Origin: Lachnospiraceae bacterium
Lineage (GTDB): Bacteria > Bacillota > Clostridia > Lachnospirales > Lachnospiraceae
NCBI GenBank assembly: GCA_003489085.1
Contig: DNJM01000208.1
Location: forward strand, 1-6,696
Length of the DNA: 6,696 nt
Direction of reading: 5' to 3'
The stretch's first letter is position 1. Every line of letters begins with the position of its first letter. Of the stretch, positions 1 through 6,383 are shown piece by piece. The notes beneath the pieces were generated by a model. It searched no databases. It saw nothing but the letters and a program-made list of their open reading frames with translations, and had not been told where the DNA came from. Position numbers and translations under genes: made by a program.

Positions 1-2413
1 TACATCATTATCATGGATTAAAGCGTATGTTCCGGATCTTGACGTAACCGCACAGGAGTATACGGATGCGATGACATTGTCCGGCACTAAAGTAGAAGGG
101 TATGAGATTCTGAACCAGGATCTGGAAAAAATTGTAGTAGGTCAGGTAGATAAGATCGAACCGCATCCGAATGCGGATAAGCTGGTGATCTGCCAGGTCA
201 ACATTGGAACAGAGACCATTCAGATCGTTACAGGAGCGACGAATCTGACAGAGGGAGATAAGGTTCCGGTCGTTCTGGACGGCGGACGTGTGGCAGGCGG
301 CCATGACGGCAGTAAGACACCGGGCGGTATCAGGATAAAAAAAGGAAAATTAAGAGGTATTGAGTCAGACGGTATGATGTGCTCTATCGAAGAAATGGGC
401 TTTACGAGAGAGTTTTTCCCGGATGCACCGGAAGAAGGAATCTATATTATGGATCCGGAAACACCGCTGGGCACAGATGCCGCAGAGGTACTGGGATTAA
501 ATGACGCAGTATTCGAATATGAGATTACCTCAAACCGTGTGGATTGCTATAGTGTAGTCGGTATTGCCAGAGAAGCGGCAGCGACCTTCCGGAAGGAATT
601 CCATCCGCCGGTAGTGACGCCGACCGGAAATGCTGAGGATGTCAATGACTATATTAAGGTTCGTGTGGAAAATGAAGAACTCTGCCCAAGATATTGTGCA
701 AGAGTGGTAAAGAATATCAAGATTGGTCCGTCACCAAAGTGGATGCAAAGACGTCTGGTATCTGTCGGCATCCGTCCGATCAATAACCTGGTGGATATTA
801 CCAATTATGTAATGGAAGAATATGGACAGCCAATGCATGCTTACGACCTGGATCAGATTGCCGGACGGGAGATCGTGGTACGTACAGCAGGTGCAGGAGA
901 GAAATTTGTGACTCTGGACGGACAGGAAAGAGTGATGGATGAAAATGTCCTGATGATCTGCGATGGTGAGAAAGCGATCGGTATTGCAGGTATCATGGGT
1001 GGAGAAAATTCTATGATTACGGATAATGTTACCACGATGCTTTTTGAAGCAGCCTGCTTTGACGGAACGAATATCCGTCTGTCCAGCAAGCGTGTCGGTT
1101 TGCGTACGGATGCCTCCGGCAAATTTGAAAAGGGACTGGATCCGGAGAATGCAGAGGCAGCGATCAACCGCGCCTGCCAGCTGATCGAAGAGCTGGGTGC
1201 GGGAGAAGTAGTCGGCGGAATGGTGGACGTATACAGCAGACGGAAAGAAGAGGTGCGTGTACCATTTGATGCGGAGGCAATCAACGGTCTTCTGGGAACG
1301 GATATTCCGGAAACAGAGATGCTGGGATATTTCAGTAAGATTGATCTTGGCTACGATGCGGAAAAGAAGGAAGTGATCGTGCCGTCCTTCCGTCAGGATC
1401 TGTTCCGAATGGCGGATCTGGCAGAGGAAGTGGCAAGATTTTATGGCTATGATAATATTCCGACAACTCTTCCGAAGGGAGAGGCGACGACCGGAAAGCT
1501 GACCTTTAAGCTTCGAATCGAGCAGGTGGCAAGAGACATTGCAGAGTTCTGTGGTTTCAGCCAGGGTATGACCTATTCCTTCGAGAGTCCGAAGGTATTC
1601 GATAAGCTGATGCTGCCGGAGGATGCGAAGGAGCGCCAGGCGATCCAGATATCCAATCCGCTGGGGGAGGACTACAGCATTATGAGAACCATTTCCCTAC
1701 ATGGTATGCTGTCCTCACTGGCTACGAACTATAACAGAAGAAATAAAAATGTACGCCTGTACGAGCTGGGCAACATTTATATTCCGAAGGCATTGCCACT
1801 GACAGAGCTGCCGGATGAAAGAATGCAGTTTACGCTGGGAATGTATGGAGATGGTGATTTCTATACCATGAAGGGTGTCATAGAAGAATTCTTTGATAAG
1901 ATTGGAATGCACCAGAAGGAAGTCTATGATCCTGCAGCAGGAAAACCATTCCTGCATCCGGGAAGACAGGCAAATATCATTTACAATGGTACCGTTGTCG
2001 GCTATTTAGGTGAAGTACATCCGGTAGTAGCGGAGGCCTATGGTATCGGCGAACGTGCCTATATCGCTGTTCTGGATATGCCGGAAGTAGTTTCCTATGC
2101 GACCTTTGACAGAAAGTACGAGGGAATAGCAAAATACCCGGCAGTGACCAGGGATATCAGTATGGTTGTACCAAGAGAGATCCTGGCAGGTCAGATCGAA
2201 GATATGATCGAGCAGCGCGGCGGAAAGATGCTGGAGAGCTATCAGCTGTTCGACCTGTATGAAGGAGCACAGATTAAGAAAGGATTTAAGTCCATCGCTT
2301 ATAAGATTACATTCCGGGCAAAGGACAGGACACTGGAAGAGGCAGATGTGAATGCCGCTATGAAGAAGATCCTGAACGGTCTTGCCGGAATGGGCATTGA
2401 ACTCCGTCAGTAA
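1..2413 (+). CDS. pheT: Phenylalanine--tRNA ligase beta subunit, 5' end just cut off
   Basis: Beta chain of the cytoplasmic alpha2beta2 phenylalanyl-tRNA synthetase, which attaches Phe to tRNA-Phe; the beta chain binds tRNA and edits mischarged Tyr-tRNA. The frame is open from base 2 and reads TSLSWIKAYVPDLDV, the normal PheT N-terminus, so the ATG at 71 is internal and only about two residues are missing. With the first full codon as residue 1 (803 visible residues, normal for the long bacterial form), the order is: EMAP/OB-like tRNA-binding domain at about 44-140; B3/B4 editing domain at about 225-395, with HAYDL (His280) and FEAA (Glu349) at the usual editing-site positions; B5 domain at about 415-490, ending in DLAEEVAR and GYDNIP; catalytic-like core at about 495-700; C-terminal FDX-ACB anticodon-binding domain from about 711 (YPAVTRDIS). 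It stops 10 bp before bioY. pheS should lie just upstream. Any T-box leader would be outside the window. Identification is very secure. Confidence 0.98.
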   Translation, partial: TSLSWIKAYVPDLDVTAQEYTDAMTLSGTKVEGYEILNQDLEKIVVGQVDKIEPHPNADKLVICQVNIGTETIQIVTGATNLTEGDKVPVVLDGGRVAGGHDGSKTPGGIRIKKGKLRGIESDGMMCSIEEMGFTREFFPDAPEEGIYIMDPETPLGTDAAEVLGLNDAVFEYEITSNRVDCYSVVGIAREAAATFRKEFHPPVVTPTGNAEDVNDYIKVRVENEELCPRYCARVVKNIKIGPSPKWMQRRLVSVGIRPINNLVDITNYVMEEYGQPMHAYDLDQIAGREIVVRTAGAGEKFVTLDGQERVMDENVLMICDGEKAIGIAGIMGGENSMITDNVTTMLFEAACFDGTNIRLSSKRVGLRTDASGKFEKGLDPENAEAAINRACQLIEELGAGEVVGGMVDVYSRRKEEVRVPFDAEAINGLLGTDIPETEMLGYFSKIDLGYDAEKKEVIVPSFRQDLFRMADLAEEVARFYGYDNIPTTLPKGEATTGKLTFKLRIEQVARDIAEFCGFSQGMTYSFESPKVFDKLMLPEDAKERQAIQISNPLGEDYSIMRTISLHGMLSSLATNYNRRNKNVRLYELGNIYIPKALPLTELPDERMQFTLGMYGDGDFYTMKGVIEEFFDKIGMHQKEVYDPAAGKPFLHPGRQANIIYNGTVVGYLGEVHPVVAEAYGIGERAYIAVLDMPEVVSYATFDRKYEGIAKYPAVTRDISMVVPREILAGQIEDMIEQRGGKMLESYQLFDLYEGAQIKKGFKSIAYKITFRAKDRTLEEADVNAAMKKILNGLAGMGIELRQ

Positions 2414-2418
2414 AGGAG
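2412..2418 (+). promoter_or_regulatory. Ribosome binding site that fixes the bioY start
   Basis: AAAGGAG overlaps the pheT stop codon, with 5 bases between it and the ATG at 2424. The frame is open further upstream to an ATG at 2382, but that would add 14 residues encoded inside the pheT end and has no comparable site. The 2424 start is therefore preferred. The arrangement suggests translational coupling to pheT. Confidence 0.8.
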
Positions 2419-2423
2419 AAGGT

Positions 2424-2999
2424 ATGACGGCAAAAGAAAATATGTCGATTCGGGAAATGGTACTGGGAGCGTTGTTCACAGCGCTGATTGCCGTGGGGGC
2501 ATTTCTGAAGGTCACTATACCGGTGCAGCCCTTTCCCATGCATTTTACCATGCAGTTTTTTTTCGTTCTGCTGTCCGGTTTTGTTCTGGGCGGCAGAATG
2601 GGGTGTATCAGTGTCGTATGCTATCTGGTGATCGGACTGGCCGGAGTGCCGATCTTTGCCGCGGGAGGCGGCATCGGCTATCTGATTCGCCCTACATTTG
2701 GATTTCTGTTAGGATTTGCATTTGCTGCCTATATAACAGGAAAGGTCATGCAAAAGAGGGAACGCCATACCTATGGCTGGCTTCTTTTTTCTGCAGTGTG
2801 CGGCCTGATCGCTATGTATCTGTCCGGTATGGTGTATTTTTATGTCATCAGCAACTATGTGATAAATATGCCTGTCAGCTGGAAGCTTGTCTTTATCAAC
2901 TGCTTTCTGCTGACTGTTTCGGGAGATCTGGTACTGTGCTTTTTAGCAGCAGCTGCTGCAAGAAGAATTCTGCCTGTTTTGTCCCGGCTGCAGAGCTAG
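2424..2999 (+). CDS. bioY: BioY-family biotin ECF transporter S component
   Basis: A 191-residue integral membrane protein, the substrate-binding (S) subunit of an energy-coupling factor vitamin transporter. BioY proteins bind biotin and in Firmicutes usually share a common EcfA-EcfA'-EcfT module encoded elsewhere; none is visible here. About six hydrophobic segments can be drawn (roughly 11-30, 43-57, 59-79, 88-108, 118-142, 156-178). Family marks are an Ala-x3-Ala pattern in the first helix (A16, A20; used in S components to dock on EcfT), PVQPFPMHFTMQ at 33-44, the following GGRMG, YLVIGLAGVPIFA at 67-79 and RPTFGFLLGF at 89-98. The C-terminal motif is SGDLVLC (166-172), whereas many BioY proteins have PGDLxK, so the substrate is less certain than the fold. 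It sits 10 bp after pheT and 35 bp before queA, with no biotin biosynthesis gene or BirA-like operator visible. Family call is strong; biotin specificity is inferred. Confidence 0.9.
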   Translation: MTAKENMSIREMVLGALFTALIAVGAFLKVTIPVQPFPMHFTMQFFFVLLSGFVLGGRMGCISVVCYLVIGLAGVPIFAAGGGIGYLIRPTFGFLLGFAFAAYITGKVMQKRERHTYGWLLFSAVCGLIAMYLSGMVYFYVISNYVINMPVSWKLVFINCFLLTVSGDLVLCFLAAAAARRILPVLSRLQS

Positions 3000-3034
3000 C
3001 ATGGCAGCTTCGGTGAAGGCAGGGAGAGAGGAAG

Positions 3035-4072
3035 ATGATAACGATGATGAAAAAAGAGGATTTTAATTACGAGCTTCCGGAAGAGCTGATTGCGCAGGAT
3101 CCTCTGGAAGACCGGTCTGGTTCCAGGCTGATGGTGCTGGATAAAGAAACAGGAAAAACGGAGCATCATGTATTTCGGGAAATTACAGAATATCTGAAAC
3201 CGGGCGATTGTCTGGTAATCAATGATACCAAGGTGATTCCGGCTCGTCTGATTGGCTCAAAGATCGGAACAGAAGCAAAGATAGAAGTATTATTGTTAAA
3301 AAGGAAAGAAAATGATATCTGGGAAACCCTGGTGAAGCCTGGTAAGAAGGCAAAGCCGGGAACGAAGATCAGTTTTGGAGACGGTCTTCTGGTCGGGGAA
3401 GTCATTGATGTAGTGGAGGAAGGCAACCGTCTGATCCAATTCACATATACGGGAATTTTCGAAGAGATTCTGGATCAGCTGGGACAGATGCCGCTGCCTC
3501 CTTATATTACACATCAGCTGGAGGACAAGAATCGCTATCAGACGGTCTACGCAAAGCACTCCGGCTCAGCGGCAGCTCCTACGGCAGGGCTGCATTTTAC
3601 ACCGGAGCTGCTGGAGCAGATCCGAAAAATGGGTGTGGAGATTGCTCATGTGACACTGCATGTCGGACTGGGCACCTTCCGGCCGGTGAAGGTAGAAAAT
3701 ATTCTGGAGCATCATATGCATTCGGAATTTTATCAGATTGAGGTTGTAGAAGCGGAAAAAATCAACCGTGCCAGACGGGAAGGCCATCGGGTCATCTGCG
3801 TGGGAACAACCAGCTGCCGGACTGTAGAGTCCGCTGCAGATGAGAATGGCATGCTGCAGGAATGCAGCGGCTGGACGGAGATCTTTATTTACCCGGGATA
3901 TCAATTCAAGGTACTGGACGGCCTGATTACGAATTTCCATCTGCCGGAATCCACTCTGATTATGCTGGTTTCCGCATTGGCCGGAAGAGAGCATGTACTG
4001 GCAGCATATGAAGAGGCAGTAAAAGAAAGATATCGCTTCTTTAGTTTTGGGGATGCGATGCTTGTGATATAA
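3035..4072 (+). CDS. queA: S-adenosylmethionine:tRNA ribosyltransferase-isomerase
   Basis: QueA transfers and isomerises the ribosyl group of SAM onto 7-aminomethyl-7-deazaguanine at position 34 of GUN-anticodon tRNAs, giving epoxyqueuosine, the penultimate step of queuosine synthesis in the cytoplasm. The 345 residues match the family's usual length of about 340-350. Conserved blocks in order: DFNYELPEELIAQDP (9-23), NDTKVIPARL (63-72), MPLPPYI (152-158), SAAAPTAGLHF (178-188), HVGLGTFRPV (209-218), HHMHSE (226-231), GTTSCRTVES (257-266), LITNFHLPESTLIMLVSA (297-314) and FFSFGDAM (335-342). All appear intact. The start is ambiguous: the ATG at 3035 lies 8 bases after GGGAG (3022-3026), but ATGs at 3044 and 3047 are in frame, and homologues usually begin at the equivalent of 3047 (MKKEDF). 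It is the last gene of the pheT-bioY-queA run and is closed by a terminator. Its usual partner tgt is not adjacent. Confidence 0.97.
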   Translation: MITMMKKEDFNYELPEELIAQDPLEDRSGSRLMVLDKETGKTEHHVFREITEYLKPGDCLVINDTKVIPARLIGSKIGTEAKIEVLLLKRKENDIWETLVKPGKKAKPGTKISFGDGLLVGEVIDVVEEGNRLIQFTYTGIFEEILDQLGQMPLPPYITHQLEDKNRYQTVYAKHSGSAAAPTAGLHFTPELLEQIRKMGVEIAHVTLHVGLGTFRPVKVENILEHHMHSEFYQIEVVEAEKINRARREGHRVICVGTTSCRTVESAADENGMLQECSGWTEIFIYPGYQFKVLDGLITNFHLPESTLIMLVSALAGREHVLAAYEEAVKERYRFFSFGDAMLVI

Positions 4073-4100
4073 ACGCCCCAAAGAATGAATTATGAATGTG

Positions 4101-4138
4101 AAAGGAGCAGTTCATCATGCCGGATGAACTGCTCTTTT
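4101..4138 (+). terminator. Rho-independent terminator after queA
   Basis: A perfect 12-bp inverted repeat, GAGCAGTTCATC (4105-4116) and GATGAACTGCTC (4123-4134), is separated by the 6-base loop ATGCCG and followed by TTTTAT. The stem extends by a G-T pair and three A-T pairs using AAAG (4101-4104). It begins 28 bases after the queA stop. On the minus strand the same hairpin lies about 28 bases past the end of the glycosidase gene, but it is followed there only by a weak CTTTC stretch, so termination in that direction is plausible rather than clear. Confidence 0.92.
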
Positions 4139-4166
4139 ATATAGAACGGACAGGTATGATACGCTA

Positions 4167-6182
4167 CTATTGGAAAAGAATGTTTTCGGTCTCATCTCCG
4201 GAAGCAAATGGTCCGGCAAGAGGTCGTATGCCCCGTTTCTTTCCAAAATAATCCTGGCAGAATACAATTGGTGAACCGTCCGGCTCTTCGAATTTCTGCT
4301 CCGGCTCAAAGGCCTCTCCCAGCATTTCTGTACATACAAACGGTGTATCAAATTCCGGAAGAAAATCATACAGGTTGGTCTGCAGTCTGCAGCCGTCTTT
4401 TTCGGTTGTCAGATGCAGGCTGATCTTATGCTCTGTATCTGATATATAATTCTTTTCGTTGTCAAAAGGTCTGGCGCCGTTGAAATATACATTTCCACCG
4501 GTGTAAACAGGAAGATGTTCATAAAAGATATCTCCCTGTCTGTAATCGACAGTAGATTCCGCAGTAAATTTTGCAAAATATTCTTCTGGTGTAGGATAGC
4601 CGTCATATGGCTTTGTACCACAGATGAAATTAAAACGATCCAGGGTATCGCAGTTTCTGTCTTTGGCAAATGCAATAAGATCCGGCCGGGTATCCTGCTG
4701 TATGAATATATTGTTATAGAACCGCGCATCTCCATGAAGGAAGGTCATGAATCCGGCGATTTTTGTGCTGTGCGGGACATGATATGGTGTCAGGCGGGAG
4801 AAAGCCAGTTCAATGGCGTCATTATCTGTACCCTCGCCTACCCAGGTGAAAGATCCGGCAATCAGGTTATGGACGAATGCAAGGCCCTGCGTACTGAGGC
4901 GTCCTGCACAGGTGGAGAGCAGCAGGTTATTGTCGATCAGGGTCGGACCATGAGAGACCTCTACAAAAATATCCTCGCCAAGTGCCAGTCCGCTGCGTAT
5001 TTTGGTTCCCTCCGGCGGAACATTGTCATGGAACAGGTTAGCGCTGACCCGGGTTCCCTGTGCCTGCCAGTCAAGCCACAAGCCTCTGGTACAATGATGA
5101 AAATGATTGCGGCGGATGATGACATCAATGGCCGCATGCATTTTAATGCCGCCGATTTCTGCACCGGCGAGATCCTGCTTGTTATTAATATGATGAATGT
5201 GGTTGTCTTCAATGACAGAGAAAGCCCCGCCCATATGTCCTACGATTCCGGTCTGACCGCAGTCGTGAATATGGCATCGGCGTACGATATGAGAACCGAT
5301 CCGTTCCTTTGTCCAGCCTTCGTTCACAGCCCGGCAGATCACTTCGCTTTCTGTCTGGGTACCATTTTTCAAAAACCGGCGGGTCCATTTGTTATCATTC
5401 TCCGGCTGCAGATATTTTCCAAGGGAAATCCCTGAGCATTTAGAATCAGAGATATCGCAGTCTTCGATGATCCAGCCCTTAGACCAATGTGGACCAACCA
5501 TGCCCTCCTGATAAGCAGTAGGCGGAGCCCAGTTAGTTGCAGCCTGTTTTACTGTAAAACCGGATAAGGTGATGTAATTTCTGCCCGTCTGCTCCGGATA
5601 GAAGCAGGTGCGGCGTACATTGATTTCCACACATTCCTGATTCGGATCAGCCCCGTGAAAATTGGCATAAATGAGAGTAGTATTACGATCCTGTACGGTA
5701 TACCATTTATATACAGTGAATGCCGGATCCCAGGAGCGTGGGTCAATGTCGGGGTGCATTACCTCTTCCAGAGAAAATGCCTCATACATAGATTTCCCAT
5801 TCAGATATACCTCTCCGGTATGCATCGGATCGGTGGAATGGTACCAGTCGCCTGCGATAACGGTGGTATAGGGATTATAAGAGCCGAAGATACCATTTGG
5901 AATACGGATAACCCAGACATTTTCTTTATAATGGTTCCAGCTTTTGATTTCCTCGGCGCCGGTGATTACGGCAGCAAGCGGGATCTCCGAACGGTAAATG
6001 ATGCGGTGGGCATCATCCGTTCCCCCATTTGCAGGATTGACAGATTCCCGGTAAATACCTGGCGAAACGATGATTTCATCCCCTGCACAGGCAATTTTTG
6101 CCGCTTCACTGATCGTCTGGAATGGGTTTTCTCTGGTGCCGCTGCCGCTGCGGACCGTATCTGCTGATACGTAATAGATCAT
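4167..6182 (-). CDS. GH120-family beta-xylosidase, intracellular
   Basis: A 671-residue right-handed parallel beta-helix protein that I recognise as glycoside hydrolase family 120, from close similarity to what I recall of XylC of Thermoanaerobacterium saccharolyticum. That enzyme is a retaining beta-xylosidase releasing xylose from short xylo-oligosaccharides. Shared blocks include GDEIIVSPGIYRE (34-46), GDVYLNG-like GEVYLNG (123-129), ANFHGADPN (173-181), EINVRRTCFYP (186-196), WSKGWIIED (233-241), GSHIVRR (296-302) and PHSTKIAGF (470-478). The predicted nucleophile is Asp371 in GLWLDW and the predicted acid/base is Glu408 in FVEVSHGP. They are about 37 residues apart against 23 in XylC (from memory), because of an inserted loop near 388-403. 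By analogy, the segment around 76-190 would be the beta-sandwich domain breaking the helix. There is no signal peptide or anchor, so it should be cytoplasmic and depend on imported oligosaccharides. It is transcribed alone, convergent with queA. The family is confident; the exact substrate (xylobiose, other pentosides) is inferred. Confidence 0.9.
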   Translation of the reverse strand: MIYYVSADTVRSGSGTRENPFQTISEAAKIACAGDEIIVSPGIYRESVNPANGGTDDAHRIIYRSEIPLAAVITGAEEIKSWNHYKENVWVIRIPNGIFGSYNPYTTVIAGDWYHSTDPMHTGEVYLNGKSMYEAFSLEEVMHPDIDPRSWDPAFTVYKWYTVQDRNTTLIYANFHGADPNQECVEINVRRTCFYPEQTGRNYITLSGFTVKQAATNWAPPTAYQEGMVGPHWSKGWIIEDCDISDSKCSGISLGKYLQPENDNKWTRRFLKNGTQTESEVICRAVNEGWTKERIGSHIVRRCHIHDCGQTGIVGHMGGAFSVIEDNHIHHINNKQDLAGAEIGGIKMHAAIDVIIRRNHFHHCTRGLWLDWQAQGTRVSANLFHDNVPPEGTKIRSGLALGEDIFVEVSHGPTLIDNNLLLSTCAGRLSTQGLAFVHNLIAGSFTWVGEGTDNDAIELAFSRLTPYHVPHSTKIAGFMTFLHGDARFYNNIFIQQDTRPDLIAFAKDRNCDTLDRFNFICGTKPYDGYPTPEEYFAKFTAESTVDYRQGDIFYEHLPVYTGGNVYFNGARPFDNEKNYISDTEHKISLHLTTEKDGCRLQTNLYDFLPEFDTPFVCTEMLGEAFEPEQKFEEPDGSPIVFCQDYFGKKRGIRPLAGPFASGDETENILFQ

Positions 6183-6191
6183 TCTTATTGT

Positions 6192-6197
6192 CCTCCT
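6192..6197 (-). promoter_or_regulatory. Ribosome binding site of the GH120 gene
   Basis: On the minus strand this reads AGGAGG, a full consensus site, with 9 bases to the ATG whose first base is 6182. It supports that start and the absence of an N-terminal signal peptide. Confidence 0.88.
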
Positions 6198-6256
6198 GAT
6201 GTTTTAAAAATTAAGCAATACAGAAATCCGGAAACAGGATTCATTTAGATATCCCA

Positions 6257-6285
6257 ACTATATCATAGAAGGTTTGAAATGACAA
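6257..6285 (-). promoter_or_regulatory. Sigma-A type promoter for the GH120 gene
   Basis: Read on the minus strand, TTGTCA (6285-6280, one mismatch to TTGACA), a 17-base spacer, then TATAGT (6262-6257, one mismatch to TATAAT). The -10 is preceded by TGA, giving an extended -10 element. Transcription would start near 6250, leaving a leader of about 68 bases before the ATG. I see no convincing riboswitch or attenuator in that leader, only a weak 5-bp inverted repeat (6225-6229 with 6237-6241). No classic XylR operator is evident by eye. Confidence 0.65.
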
Positions 6286-6321
6286 GCAGAGCGGTTGATT
6301 TTCCTGAGGCGGAATATGCGC

Positions 6322-6349
6322 TTGACAAGTTTGGAAATCCAGTTAAAAT
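6322..6349 (+). promoter_or_regulatory. Sigma-A type promoter for the response regulator gene
   Basis: TTGACA (6322-6327, consensus) is followed by a 16-base spacer and TAAAAT (6344-6349, one mismatch). Transcription would start near 6356, about 28 bases before the ATG. The -35 lies inside a small perfect inverted repeat, CTTG-A-CAAG (6321-6329), which could be chance. This promoter points away from the GH120 promoter, with about 36 bp between the two -35 boxes. Confidence 0.65.
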
Positions 6350-6366
6350 GAGTAGAAAGAAGCTTC

Positions 6367-6373
6367 AAGGAGG
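6367..6373 (+). promoter_or_regulatory. Ribosome binding site of the response regulator gene
   Basis: AAGGAGG, with 10 bases to the ATG at 6384. It fixes the start of an otherwise truncated gene, and the encoded protein then begins MYRILIVEDD, a normal receiver-domain N-terminus. Confidence 0.88.
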
Positions 6374-6383
6374 AACCGAAGAG

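Noticed and set aside
2006..2551. A 181-codon minus-strand frame across the pheT-bioY junction
   Set aside because: It is antisense to two real genes, with no ribosome binding site noted and no domain.
2946..2959. A 14-bp palindrome, GCAGCAGCTGCTGC, near the end of bioY
   Set aside because: It is explained by the alanine run in the last helix (LAAAAAR), lies inside the coding sequence and has no T-tract, so it is not a credible terminator.
2603..3016. A 137-codon plus-strand frame overlapping bioY
   Set aside because: The product is rich in Cys, Arg and Ser with no domain, while the overlapping frame encodes a well-formed membrane protein with a good ribosome binding site.
4515..5435. A 306-codon open frame on the plus strand, antisense to the GH120 gene
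   Set aside because: Its translation shows no recognisable domain and has no clear ribosome binding site. It lies wholly opposite a gene with strong family matches along its length, so it is a shadow frame.
4167..6182. Reading the beta-helix protein as a pectate lyase or phage tail-spike protein
   Set aside because: The specific blocks around the predicted nucleophile and acid/base (GLWLDW, FVEVSHGP) and the collinear similarity to XylC point to GH120. No phage genes or secretion signal are present.
6225..6241. A small inverted repeat, AATCC...GGATT, in the GH120 leader
   Set aside because: A 5-bp stem with a 7-base loop is too weak to support an attenuator or riboswitch.
6285..6300. A possible catabolite repression (cre) site upstream of the GH120 gene, around AGCG at 6290-6293
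   Set aside because: Only the central bases fit. Two of the left-arm and three of the right-arm consensus positions fail, so it is too weak to call.
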